The notes under the pieces were generated by a model. It worked only from the letters and a program-made list of their open reading frames with translations. It made no database searches and was not told where the DNA came from. From contig NZ_LFND01000001.1 in NCBI RefSeq assembly GCF_001045465.1, forward strand, positions 992,001 through 1,056,000: 64,000 nucleotides of DNA, read 5' to 3'. Source of the DNA: Chryseobacterium angstadtii (GTDB taxonomy: Bacteria; Bacteroidota; Bacteroidia; Flavobacteriales; Weeksellaceae). A program made the position numbers and the translations under genes. Below are positions 45,170-53,317 of the stretch, one piece after another; the stretch's first letter is position 1, and the number at the start of each line of letters is the position of its first letter.

Positions 45170-46150
45170 ATGAATTTTAAAAATATAACAAAGCCTGCAG
45201 CCAATAAGATCATTATTGTTGCAGGCTTAATTTTTATAGCTGTGTTTTGTTTCGCAGCAGATTCAGAAAACCGTCCGGTTCAGAAATCTCCGGTACCGGC
45301 AGATATCAATTCGGTTAAAAAACATCTCACGGCCCTTACCCAAACGCCCGAATTCAGAAATCATAAAAATATAGACCAGTTGAATGCTGTGGCAGACTAT
45401 ATTAAAGAAGATTTCAGTAAATATGGGGACAGTACAACCTTTCAGGAATATAACGTTGATAGTAAAATCTATAAAAATATAATCACTTCTTTCGGAACAG
45501 AACATAAAAAAAGAATTATTATCGGAGCTCACTACGATGTTTGCGGCGACCAGCAGGGAGCAGACGATAATGCCACGGGAGTTACCGCTCTTCTGGAGCT
45601 TGCCAGAATGCTCAAAAACCAGAAACTTAACTACAGAATAGATCTTGTGGCATATACACTGGAAGAACCACCTTATTTCCGGACAGAAAATATGGGAAGT
45701 TATATTCACGCCAGGTACCTGAAAGATCATAAAATAGACGTGTACGGTATGGCTAGCGTGGAAATGATAGGATATTTCAAAGACGAGAAAAACTCACAAA
45801 GCTATCCGTTAGGAATTTTATCCTGGGTTTATGGAAATAAAGGAGATTTTATTACCCTCGTTAAAAAGTTTGGAGCAGGAGATTTTGTCAATAATTTCAG
45901 CGATCATTTTAAAGAAGCCAACCAGATAAAAACAGAAACCTTTACAGCTCCGAAATTTGTAAAGGGCACCGATTTTTCAGACCATCTTAATTATTGGAAT
46001 TTGGGCTACTCTGCCCTGATGATCACAGATACATCATTCTTCAGAAACAAAAATTACCATGAATCCACAGATACTTTGGAAACGCTGGATCTCGGTAGAA
46101 TGACCAAAGTAATAGACGGTATTTTTCTGAGCCTGATTCACTTGAAATAA
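45170..46150 (+). CDS. M28-family zinc aminopeptidase-like protein
   Basis: A 326-residue protein with an N-terminal hydrophobic signal or anchor (IIIVAGLIFIAVFCFAA, residues 14-30). The M28 metal-binding residues are visible: His121-Tyr-Asp in IIIGAHYDV, Asp132 in GADDNATG, the Glu pair in YTLEEPPYF, the ASVEMIGYF segment and a late His in TDFSDHLNYW. Members are exopeptidases with two zinc ions. The N-terminus indicates export. It stands alone between the mutase gene and the RtcB region. Confidence 0.88.
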   Translation: MNFKNITKPAANKIIIVAGLIFIAVFCFAADSENRPVQKSPVPADINSVKKHLTALTQTPEFRNHKNIDQLNAVADYIKEDFSKYGDSTTFQEYNVDSKIYKNIITSFGTEHKKRIIIGAHYDVCGDQQGADDNATGVTALLELARMLKNQKLNYRIDLVAYTLEEPPYFRTENMGSYIHARYLKDHKIDVYGMASVEMIGYFKDEKNSQSYPLGILSWVYGNKGDFITLVKKFGAGDFVNNFSDHFKEANQIKTETFTAPKFVKGTDFSDHLNYWNLGYSALMITDTSFFRNKNYHESTDTLETLDLGRMTKVIDGIFLSLIHLK

Positions 46151-46161
46151 AAAAAATAATT

Positions 46162-46189
46162 TTGATATTCAGAAAAAATATTATATTTG
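46162..46189 (+). promoter_or_regulatory. Strong consensus promoter for leader RNA
   Basis: TTG at 46162-46164, 17-base spacer, TATATTTG at 46182-46189. Transcription would begin near 46196 and, if it stops at the hairpin at 46334, give an RNA of about 170 bases. Confidence 0.78.
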
Positions 46190-46231
46190 CACCTGAAAAT
46201 CAAGTTTAACCCATTAAAAAACAACGAAGCA

Positions 46232-46309
46232 ATGTTCAAAATGATACAGAATTCTACAGCTGGAGTACCCCTTATGGTGGTAAGGCTTCGTGGTTTGGTA
46301 TACTCTTAG
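46232..46309 (+). CDS. Possible 25-residue leader peptide
   Basis: ATG to TAG open frame with a Val/Leu-rich end (VPLMVVRLRGLV). It lies between the promoter at 46162 and the terminator at 46334. Position and composition resemble amino-acid-type leader peptides used in attenuation, but no amino-acid biosynthesis gene follows; the next gene is the first of the RtcB/PrfH cluster. ACAACGAA occurs both before it (46221-46228) and after it (46319-46326), and each copy can pair with TTCGTGGT (46287-46294) with one mismatch. Translation is not proven. Confidence 0.4.
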   Translation: MFKMIQNSTAGVPLMVVRLRGLVYS

Positions 46310-46333
46310 AATAATAGTACAACGAAATATCAA

Positions 46334-46365
46334 AACCCGGAGTCGTAAGATTTCGGGTTTTTTAT
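46334..46365 (+). terminator. Terminator or attenuator in the leader
   Basis: AACCCGGAGTC and GATTTCGGGTT pair over 11 positions (two G-U) with loop GTAA, followed by TTTTTATT. It is the only obvious hairpin before the RtcB/PrfH cluster, about 190 bases upstream of the first gene. Confidence 0.82.
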
Positions 46366-46558
46366 TGCGCAATACAAAACTCCAGTTTCCCCGAAATTTT
46401 TTAGTGTTATCAGGAACAACATGAAAAGGTCTTTTGATGATCTGTTTCAGGCTGTTCATTATCGTAAACAAATCAACTTAAATTTTAGTTGAGTAAGAGA
46501 AGATGTAAACAGTCCAAGTCATTGGATTTTGTACCCTACATCTTGTGTCTTATCATTA

Positions 46559-47293
46559 ATGGAAAATAATAACCTTCTGTTTCACCGCCTTAGAAGCGTA
46601 AGAAGCAGACAAAGAACAGGTAAAAAAGATGTAGAAAAACAGATAAGAAAAAAGTATAAACGTAGTAAGGAGCTTTGGCATCTCAGGAGGAATATTCCGT
46701 GGATTCCATTGGAAAAACCCTATCAGAGAGGTTTTGTAAGATTTTTTGTGCTGAATGATGATGTGAAAAGATCTGAAGATGCAGATTTCTTTGAAGGAAT
46801 TCTGAAGAAGATCAACACATTTATGTATTCCGAAAGCCGGCTGTTTCTGAAAAAAAGAAAAAAGTTTGGGAGAAGGATCTATGTAGAAAAACCACAGAAA
46901 CTCAACACCATTTCCTTTTATGCATGGACAGATCCAAAGTTTGGGCTAATCCCCAGAGAAAGACAGTATTTTCTTAGAAAAGAAGAATACAATCCGTTCC
47001 GAAAAAGAAGTGAAACTTACTACGAATTCCTCGAACCCTGGAGATTTGCTCTACGGATAAGACCCAATATGATCACGCACTACAAGCCTGTAGATCTGGA
47101 TCTAGAAAATGAATATGCTGAATTGAAAGCCTATGTGGAACAGCATAAAATTGCGGGAATCATCCGGAAAAAAATCTATGGTAAATCAAATGCCTGGAAA
47201 AGAGAATATGAAACTGATCTTATCAAAAGCAGGAAATATGCGAACTGCATCAGGTCTGCAACAGAGATTGCAGACTATTTTGAGGACTTATAA
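46559..47293 (+). CDS. Lys/Arg-rich protein of unknown function in RtcB/PrfH cluster
   Basis: A 244-residue protein with no signal peptide or membrane span that I can see. ATG at 46559 is chosen; an upstream TTG at 46529 would add ten unremarkable residues. Composition is striking: about 57 Lys and Arg (23 percent), concentrated in the first 45 residues (RLRSVRSRQRTGKK, KYKRSKELWHLRR) and in LFLKKRKKFGRR near residue 100, with many Tyr, Phe and Trp between. This suggests RNA or ribosome binding. I do not recognise a family or a catalytic motif. It lies 27 bases upstream of rtcB on the same strand, so a role in RNA repair or rescue is inferred from context. Confidence 0.75.
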   Translation: MENNNLLFHRLRSVRSRQRTGKKDVEKQIRKKYKRSKELWHLRRNIPWIPLEKPYQRGFVRFFVLNDDVKRSEDADFFEGILKKINTFMYSESRLFLKKRKKFGRRIYVEKPQKLNTISFYAWTDPKFGLIPRERQYFLRKEEYNPFRKRSETYYEFLEPWRFALRIRPNMITHYKPVDLDLENEYAELKAYVEQHKIAGIIRKKIYGKSNAWKREYETDLIKSRKYANCIRSATEIADYFEDL

Positions 47294-47320
47294 GGTCCAA
47301 TATCATTTAAAACAAAAACA

Positions 47321-48712
47321 ATGGGAAATTTAAAACTAAAAGGAAAAGATATATTAAAACTCGGCTATCCAAACAATCAAAGTGTGAATGTGGCTCTGGA
47401 GGTTATGAAAAGAAATTTTGCAACGAAGAATATTCATCATGTAAAATCTATTTTAAAAGAAATCCTCGTGAATCCGGAACATTTTGAAAAAGACCTCACT
47501 TTCGGGCAGATTGCAGAATCGCTGCTGTCATCCAGAAAAACAGAAAAAAGAATGCTCAATACCCAGCGTGCTTCATTCCAGATCTTTGGAAACAATATTT
47601 CTGAAGAAGCAAAAAACCAGCTGTATACCGCATTAAAACTGCCAATTTCTGTACAGGGAGCCTTAATGCCGGATGCTCACAGTGGTTACGGACTCCCGAT
47701 AGGTGGAGTTCTGGCTGTAGAAAATGCTGTAATCCCTTACGGAGTAGGAATGGATATCGGCTGCAGAATGAGTCTCAGTATTTTGGATATTCCGGTTTCA
47801 TATCTTGACGGAGCAAGAGACAAATACGAAAAAGCACTTGCCGAGCACACAAAATTCGGGATGTACGAAACCCACAAATCTCATGTAGATCATGAAATCT
47901 TTGAACGGGATACTTTCGATATGATTCCAATTTTAAGAAGATTAAAGGGAAAAGCCATCAAGCAGATGGGATCATCCGGGGGCGGAAATCATTTCGTGGA
48001 ATTCGGAGAAGTGGAGATCACGGAAGAAGATGTTCAGATCGGTCTGCCGAAAGGAAAATACCTGGGAATTCTTTCTCACAGCGGTTCCAGAGGTCTTGGG
48101 GCAGAAATTGCCCAGTATTATTCGAGAGTGGCGGCAGATCAATGCCCGTTGCCGAAAGAAGCGCAACAGTTTGCGTGGCTGGATCTGAGTACTCACCTCG
48201 GTCTGGAATACTGGACAGCGATGAACCTGGCCGGAGATTATGCTTCCGCCTGTCACGACGATATCCACAGAAGGCTGATAAAAGCGGTTGGCGGAAGAGT
48301 GAAGGCAAGAATTGAAAATCACCACAATTTCGCGTGGAAAGAAATTCACAACGGAAAAGAAGTGATTGTCCACAGAAAAGGAGCCACTCCTGCCAATGAA
48401 AATGAACTGGGAATGATTCCGGGCTCTATGACGGCAAAAGGTTTCATCGTAAGAGGAAAAGGAAATCCCGATGCGCTGAACTCAGCATCGCACGGAGCAG
48501 GAAGAGCCCATTCAAGAGGAGAATGCAGAAGCCTTTTCACTCAGAATGATATCAAAAAAGAGCTCAAACTGAAGAAAGTTACATTAATGGGTGGAAATAC
48601 AGAAGAAGCACCAATGGCTTACAAAGACATTCATGAAGTGATGAATGCCCAAAGCGAACTGGTAGATATTCTCGGAACATTCCAGCCAAGAATTGTGAGA
48701 ATGGATAAATAA
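47321..48712 (+). CDS. rtcB: RNA ligase RtcB
   Basis: RtcB seals RNA 2',3'-cyclic phosphate (or 3'-phosphate) to 5'-hydroxyl ends using GTP and Mn2+. The 463-residue protein has the expected active-site residues: Asp118 and His120 in PDAHSGYGLPIGG, Cys148 in GVGMDIGCRM, His224 in GGGNHFVEFG, His253 in LSHSGSRGLG, HHNFAW near 334-338, and the GMP-accepting His391 in SASHGAGRAHSRG. About 110 N-terminal residues precede the first motif, longer than in E. coli RtcB (408 residues overall). The prfH gene follows one gene later, the combination reported for repair of ribosomes cut in the decoding centre. No RtcA or archease is present here. Confidence 0.95.
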   Translation: MGNLKLKGKDILKLGYPNNQSVNVALEVMKRNFATKNIHHVKSILKEILVNPEHFEKDLTFGQIAESLLSSRKTEKRMLNTQRASFQIFGNNISEEAKNQLYTALKLPISVQGALMPDAHSGYGLPIGGVLAVENAVIPYGVGMDIGCRMSLSILDIPVSYLDGARDKYEKALAEHTKFGMYETHKSHVDHEIFERDTFDMIPILRRLKGKAIKQMGSSGGGNHFVEFGEVEITEEDVQIGLPKGKYLGILSHSGSRGLGAEIAQYYSRVAADQCPLPKEAQQFAWLDLSTHLGLEYWTAMNLAGDYASACHDDIHRRLIKAVGGRVKARIENHHNFAWKEIHNGKEVIVHRKGATPANENELGMIPGSMTAKGFIVRGKGNPDALNSASHGAGRAHSRGECRSLFTQNDIKKELKLKKVTLMGGNTEEAPMAYKDIHEVMNAQSELVDILGTFQPRIVRMDK

Positions 48713-48727
48713 TAAACCTGCCCATTC

Positions 48728-48758
48728 AACCTTATAGGTTTCAAAAACCTATAAGGTT
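48728..48758. repeat. Dispersed hairpin repeat, copy 4, inside the RtcB cluster
   Basis: AACCTTATAGGTTT and AAACCTATAAGGTT form a 14-base-pair perfect stem around CAA, followed by TTATAAAAAA. It shares the TT-CAA-AA apex with copies 2 and 3. Lying between rtcB and the nucleotidyltransferase-like gene, it could also act as a partial terminator. Confidence 0.8.
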
Positions 48759-48820
48759 TTATAAAAAATCAGATGAATAGATAATTATCAATTCATTATT
48801 AATCAACAAAAAACAAAAAA

Positions 48821-49372
48821 ATGGGAGCACCTCATAATATAAAAAGATACGGAGAAGTCTGGCCGGAATTTAGAATCCGCTATGGTCTCGAAATTTTAGA
48901 TAAATTAAAAGACAAAGTCATTATATCTGGTGGCTGGGCATGGCATTTTATGTCAGAAAAAGGGCATACGGAACACAAACATGCTCATGACCACAAGGAT
49001 ATTGATGTTTTTGTAAAGAAAGAAAACGCAGCAGAAGTAGTGATCATTCTTCAGCAGGAAGGTTTCCTGAAAGTATGGACCCGCTACGACCATCTGCAGA
49101 GTGAAGAAAACTTCCGCAGGTATGAAAAAACAATAGAACTCGAAAACGGAAAGTCTAACAGAATTACCATAGATTTTTTTGAGAGAAATGATCTGGAAAC
49201 TGTTGAAATTGATGGATTTACGATTGTTAAACCTTCAGTTTTACTGACTTTTTACAGAAACATCCATTCCAGTGACAAATGCTGGGCTGTAATGGCTGCT
49301 AAAGATTTACTGGAAAAAGGAATTGACCCTGTTGGTCATCCGAAATTAAGTGAAATTCCTAAAGTGAATTAA
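48821..49372 (+). CDS. Nucleotidyltransferase-like protein between rtcB and prfH
   Basis: A 183-residue cytosolic protein. It shows the layout of the polymerase-beta-like nucleotidyltransferase fold: SGGWAWHF with Gly37-Gly38, then Asp60-Ile-Asp62 in HKDIDVFV, and a third acidic residue at Asp118 in RITIDFFE. A His-rich insert (HTEHKHAHDH, residues 49-58) sits just before the DxD pair. The C-terminal part has KPSVLLTFYRN and CWAVMAAKDLLEKG, reminiscent of AbiEii-type and minimal transferases. It ends 2 bases before the prfH ATG, so the two are tightly coupled. A role such as nucleotide addition to cleaved RNA is speculation. Confidence 0.72.
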   Translation: MGAPHNIKRYGEVWPEFRIRYGLEILDKLKDKVIISGGWAWHFMSEKGHTEHKHAHDHKDIDVFVKKENAAEVVIILQQEGFLKVWTRYDHLQSEENFRRYEKTIELENGKSNRITIDFFERNDLETVEIDGFTIVKPSVLLTFYRNIHSSDKCWAVMAAKDLLEKGIDPVGHPKLSEIPKVN

Positions 49373-49374
49373 AA

Positions 49375-50073
49375 ATGGAAAAAATCATACAAATAACCTC
49401 AGGAAGAGGACCTTTAGAATGCCAGTGGGTTACCGCTAAAATACTGAAGGTCTTCCTTGAGGAAGTTAAAAATAGCAACATAGATTACGAAATAATTCAC
49501 CGCGAAAATGGTGATGAAAACCTGACTTTAAAATCCGTCACCCTGCTTTTAAAAGCAAAAGAACTGGATGGATTTTTAAAAACATGGCTGGGAAGTATAT
49601 GCTGGACCGGGAAAAGCACGTTCAGGAAACTCCATAAAAGAAGCAACTGGTTTATTGGGGTTTTCGAACTCGAAGGTTTGGAGACAATCAATTTCAATGA
49701 AAAAGATATTCAGTTTCAGACTACCAGAAGCCAGGGAAGCGGAGGCCAGAACGTTAATAAAGTGAATACGGCGGTTCGTGCGATTCATCTGCCTACGGGA
49801 GAAAGTGTGTTTGCGCAGGATTCAAGGTCGCAGCTGGAGAATAAAAAGCTCGCCGTGATGCGCCTGAAAGAAAAAGTAGCAGGGCTGTATATCAAACAGC
49901 TTGAAAAAAGAATGCAGGACACTTGGAACAATCACCTGCAGGTACAGAGAGGAAATCCGGTCCGCACCTTTTCCGGAACAGATTTTAAAAAGAATCATCA
50001 GGATAAATCATTTAAAAAACAACGGAATATCCTGAAAAAAGAATTAAAAAACGAGAGACATGACCTTAACTAA
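49375..50073 (+). CDS. prfH: Peptide chain release factor-like protein PrfH
   Basis: PrfH is a class I release-factor homologue that releases nascent chains from ribosomes damaged in the decoding centre, working with RtcB, which then religates the 16S rRNA. The 232-residue protein keeps the hydrolysis domain with GGQ at residues 123-125 ([28 protein letters not shown]) but lacks the P-x-T stop-codon reader and the long N-terminal helical domain of RF1. The front (ITSGRGPLECQWVTAKILKVFLEEV) and WLGSICWTGKSTFRKLHKRSNWF are typical of PrfH. The basic tail (KNHQDKSFKKQRNILKK) should bind rRNA. The TPR gene overlaps its end by 14 bases. Confidence 0.93.
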   Translation: MEKIIQITSGRGPLECQWVTAKILKVFLEEVKNSNIDYEIIHRENGDENLTLKSVTLLLKAKELDGFLKTWLGSICWTGKSTFRKLHKRSNWFIGVFELEGLETINFNEKDIQFQTTRSQGSGGQNVNKVNTAVRAIHLPTGESVFAQDSRSQLENKKLAVMRLKEKVAGLYIKQLEKRMQDTWNNHLQVQRGNPVRTFSGTDFKKNHQDKSFKKQRNILKKELKNERHDLN

Positions 50074-50572
50074 AAGTAAATATTATTTTGAAGCACTGGA
50101 TAATTATCCTTACAGTCTTCCGGATTGTCTGGAGGCTCTGAATTATACCCTGTCTTACGATCCCGAAGATGCAGACAGCCTTTGTCTGATGGGAAGAATC
50201 TACAGCGAAATGCTCACAGACTATGAAAAAGCCAAGCTCTATTTCGAAGAAGCGATGCAGTGCAATGTGGCCAATCTCAATACCCCACAGTATTATATCA
50301 AATGTCTTTTGGATAATGAAGATCTTGATGAAGCTGAAAAACTCATCAATTATGCGCTAAAGATCAAAGGAATTGATAAAGCCAGGATTTTGATCCAAAA
50401 ATCACTGCTGTTGGAGATCAGACTGGAATATAAAAAATCGCTGGAGCCTTTAAAGGAGGCGAAAAAATACAGCTATAACCAGCCTATGATTGATTATCTG
50501 GATAATAGGGCAAAGCTGATCAAAGGTAAAATGACTAAAAACAAAAAGGAGAAGAAAAAAGAAAAAAAATAA
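50060..50572 (+). CDS. TPR protein overlapping prfH
   Basis: A 170-residue cytosolic protein made of TPR-like helical pairs: ALDNYPYSLPDCLEALNYTLSYDPEDADSLCLMGRIY, DYEKAKLYFEEAMQCN, YYIKCLLDNEDLDEAEKLINYALKI and YKKSLEPLKEAKKYS. The C-terminus is a Lys-rich tail (KGKMTKNKKEKKKEKK), which could contact nucleic acid. It starts 14 bases before the prfH stop, so translation is coupled and it should be considered part of the RtcB/PrfH cluster. Its partner is unknown. Confidence 0.75.
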   Translation: MTLTKSKYYFEALDNYPYSLPDCLEALNYTLSYDPEDADSLCLMGRIYSEMLTDYEKAKLYFEEAMQCNVANLNTPQYYIKCLLDNEDLDEAEKLINYALKIKGIDKARILIQKSLLLEIRLEYKKSLEPLKEAKKYSYNQPMIDYLDNRAKLIKGKMTKNKKEKKKEKK

Positions 50573-50654
50573 ATCTCCTTTGTTTGAAAATTTTCAGATT
50601 AAATATCTTTTATTGTTGAAAAAAACATAACTTTATTGCGGAAAAAACAAGTTT

Positions 50655-53255
50655 ATGGATCAAAAATTATTTTTATTACCGGTATCGGTGGCTGTATTCT
50701 TTGCTTTTGGCAAAATGAATGCGCAAAATTCAAACACACTTATTCAGAATTACTATCAGAAAAGTGGACAGTTAACACAAAAGAACGGGACAAGTAATAA
50801 CACAGGAGTTATTATTTTAAATGAAGACCCTTCCAAAAGCCTGGGAGCAAATATTGTGAATGTTCAGCAGACGTTTAACGGGCTAAGAGTCTACAATGCG
50901 CTGGGTAAAGTAATGATCAGGGAAGATAAAGTCGTCTCTGAAAAAAATGATTTTAAAAAAGATATTTCTGCAGCCGTTCAGGGCAAGTCCAAAGAACGGT
51001 TTTCAGAAGACCTTCTTAAACAAAACCTGAATCTGAACGAAATTTCCAAAGTGGATTATCTTCCCAACGTCTATTTCGAAAAGAACGGAGCTTATGTTTT
51101 AGCAAAAGAACTCTTTGTTTCGGATAAAAACTCCTCCGATGTATGGCATGTGATTGCCAATGCAGAAACAGGTGAAGTTCTTACAAAGGATAATTTAACG
51201 CTGGACTGTAATTTTACCCATGAAGATCACTTAGATAATGAATCAGAAGAACATATGGAACAACATGCAGGATTCGGATCTGACGTTACGGCTTTTGCGG
51301 GAGCTTTGAACAAAACTTCCGGAGCCAGCCTGCTGGTTCCTACGAATGCCTCTTATAATGTTTTTCCGCTTCCTACCGAAGCACCTACATTCGGAGGCCG
51401 TGCTGTACTTAATAATCCGTGGGATATCGCATTCTCTCCGGAAGGATGGCATTCTGACGGAACCAACAGCTATACCAATACAAGAGGGAACAACGTATAC
51501 GCCTATTCCGATCAGAACAATGCCAATACGCCGGGATATTCGCCTGACGGAGGAAGTACGCTGAATTTTAATTTTCCTTTCGATGAAGGAAGGTACATCA
51601 GCCCTTTTACACACAGAGATGCAGCGATCACGAATCTGTTCTATATGAACAATAAGATGCATGATATTTTCTATAAATTCGGTTTTACAGAATCAGCAAG
51701 AAATTATCAGACTACCAATTTTACCAATTTGGGAATGGGAGGTGATGCTGTAAGGGCAGAAGCTTACGATGGCAGCGGTCTGAATAATGCCAATTTCAGC
51801 TCAGGTTATGAAACCACAATCAATGGGCAGGTTTATCTGGCGGCTCCAAGAATGCAGATGTATATTTACGACAGAATACAAACTGCTGCAGATCCTATTT
51901 CCAGATATCAGTATAATTCCCCGGCAATCGCTGTAAGCAGAGCTAAAGTAATGACAGGAAGCGCATCTTTTGGCCCTCTTTTGTTTGATGGACAAACGGT
52001 AACCGGAGATCTAGCTGTTTCGGCACCTGCAGATGCATGTACCCAGCCTGCGTTGGGAAGTCTTACCGGTAAGATCGCCATTATTACAAGTACAGGCTGT
52101 GAATATGGACTTAAAGTGTTAAACGCACAGAAAGCTGGCGCAGTGGGAGCTATTGTCTACAGGCCGACTACGGATACTCCTGCCACTATGGGAGGAGGAG
52201 CTTCAGGAGATCAGGTAACCATTCCTTCCATTAATATTGGAAAAACTGAAGGGCTGTATATCGTAGGAGAGCTTGGTAACGGAAATACAATCAATGCTAC
52301 CTTAGGAAATGATTTTAACGGATTCAGACATTCAAGTTTAGATAACGGAATCATCGCCCATGAATACGGACACGGAATTTCAAACAGACTTACAGGCCAG
52401 GGCTACAGCTGTCTTTCTGCAACAAACAGTGCAGAGCAGATGGGTGAAGGATGGTCTGATTATTTTGCATTAATGCTGACAACAAGACCCGGCGATACTT
52501 CTGCTCTGGCAAGAGGAATGGGAACGTATGTAAAATGGCAGCCTACAACAGGAGTGGGAATCAGACCTGCAAAATACTCTCCGGATTTTGGCGTAAATAA
52601 TTATACTTACGGAAATACAAATACGGTAACAGGCTCTCATGCCATAGGATTTATATGGGCGACCATGCTTTGGGATCTTACCTGGAAATACATCGAGAAA
52701 TATGGGTATAACAGTGATGTGCTGGCAAGTACAACTTCTGGAAATGCAAAAGCACTGCAGATTGTTGTGGACGGCCTTAAACTACAGGCCTGCAGCCCGA
52801 CATTTATTGATGGAAGAGACGCGATCCTTCAGGCTGATGCTACAGGAAACGCCGGACTTGATAAATGTATGATCTGGAATGCTTTTGCCAAGAGAGGATT
52901 AGGAGTTAATGCTTCTGCAGGAGTAAGAGCAACGGCCAATGATCAGGTGGAGAATTTTGATGTTCCTCAGGAATGTAAAACGTCTTTAGCAACTCAGGAT
53001 GTGAAAACAGCAGATCATAAATTTATTGTATTCCCTAATCCTACTTATGACGAATTCTTTGTTGGTAATTTAGAAACATCCTCTAAAGAAGTTCAGATTA
53101 AAATGTTTGATATGTCCGGAAAACTGGTATTCTCAGACACCAGAGATGCACAGTCCAAAAAAGCAATTTCTACAAAGGGCTTTCAAAAAGGAGTGTATAT
53201 GGTACACATCAAGCAGGGTGATAAAATTCAGACTGAAAAACTGATTGTACGATAA
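50655..53255 (+). CDS. T9SS-secreted M36-family metallopeptidase (fungalysin type)
   Basis: An 866-residue secreted zinc peptidase. The signal peptide ends near KMNAQ. Residues 25-190 are an FTP-type propeptide (NIVNVQQTFNGLRVYNALGKVMI). The M36 catalytic domain includes AITNLFYMNNKMHDIFYKFGFTE and zinc motif IAHEYGHGISNRL with His569; EQMGEGWSDYFAL supplies the third ligand. A protease-associated insert lies near residues 430-550 (KIAIITSTGCEYGLKVLNAQKAGAVGAIVY). The C-terminus is a type A T9SS domain (VFPNPTYDEFFVG, MFDMSGKLVFSD, KGVYMVHIK, EKLIVR). A separate terminator follows. Confidence 0.94.
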   Translation: MDQKLFLLPVSVAVFFAFGKMNAQNSNTLIQNYYQKSGQLTQKNGTSNNTGVIILNEDPSKSLGANIVNVQQTFNGLRVYNALGKVMIREDKVVSEKNDFKKDISAAVQGKSKERFSEDLLKQNLNLNEISKVDYLPNVYFEKNGAYVLAKELFVSDKNSSDVWHVIANAETGEVLTKDNLTLDCNFTHEDHLDNESEEHMEQHAGFGSDVTAFAGALNKTSGASLLVPTNASYNVFPLPTEAPTFGGRAVLNNPWDIAFSPEGWHSDGTNSYTNTRGNNVYAYSDQNNANTPGYSPDGGSTLNFNFPFDEGRYISPFTHRDAAITNLFYMNNKMHDIFYKFGFTESARNYQTTNFTNLGMGGDAVRAEAYDGSGLNNANFSSGYETTINGQVYLAAPRMQMYIYDRIQTAADPISRYQYNSPAIAVSRAKVMTGSASFGPLLFDGQTVTGDLAVSAPADACTQPALGSLTGKIAIITSTGCEYGLKVLNAQKAGAVGAIVYRPTTDTPATMGGGASGDQVTIPSINIGKTEGLYIVGELGNGNTINATLGNDFNGFRHSSLDNGIIAHEYGHGISNRLTGQGYSCLSATNSAEQMGEGWSDYFALMLTTRPGDTSALARGMGTYVKWQPTTGVGIRPAKYSPDFGVNNYTYGNTNTVTGSHAIGFIWATMLWDLTWKYIEKYGYNSDVLASTTSGNAKALQIVVDGLKLQACSPTFIDGRDAILQADATGNAGLDKCMIWNAFAKRGLGVNASAGVRATANDQVENFDVPQECKTSLATQDVKTADHKFIVFPNPTYDEFFVGNLETSSKEVQIKMFDMSGKLVFSDTRDAQSKKAISTKGFQKGVYMVHIKQGDKIQTEKLIVR

Positions 53256-53278
53256 GCAAACCATTTAATCAATAAATA

Positions 53279-53304
53279 AAAGGGCCTGAAAAGGTCCTTT
53301 TTTT
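53279..53304 (+). terminator. Intrinsic terminator after M36 peptidase gene
   Basis: AAAGGGCC and GGTCCTTT pair with one G-U around TGAAAA, followed by TTTT. Confidence 0.82.
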
Positions 53305-53317
53305 GTAGCTTTAAGAT

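Larger units (their letters stand above)
46151..46558. other. Intergenic leader region before the RtcB/PrfH cluster
   Basis: The 408 bases between the M28 gene and the Lys/Arg-rich protein gene hold a consensus promoter (46162-46189), a 25-codon open frame (46232-46309), an internal set of competing complementary segments, a terminator (46334-46365) and a palindrome TCAACT-N8-AGTTGA at 46473-46492. A 23-codon frame at 46421-46492 is probably chance. Confidence 0.6.

Noticed and set aside
45263..45730. 155-codon minus-strand frame inside the M28 gene
   Set aside because: Antisense to conserved peptidase motifs; no recognisable protein features.
46196..46330. Possible tRNA or tmRNA
   Set aside because: No acceptor stem, T-loop GTTCGAATC-like sequence or tag-peptide end could be found.
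46421..46492. 23-codon frame starting MKRSFDD
   Set aside because: Too short, no promoter or conservation evidence, and its end overlaps a palindrome.
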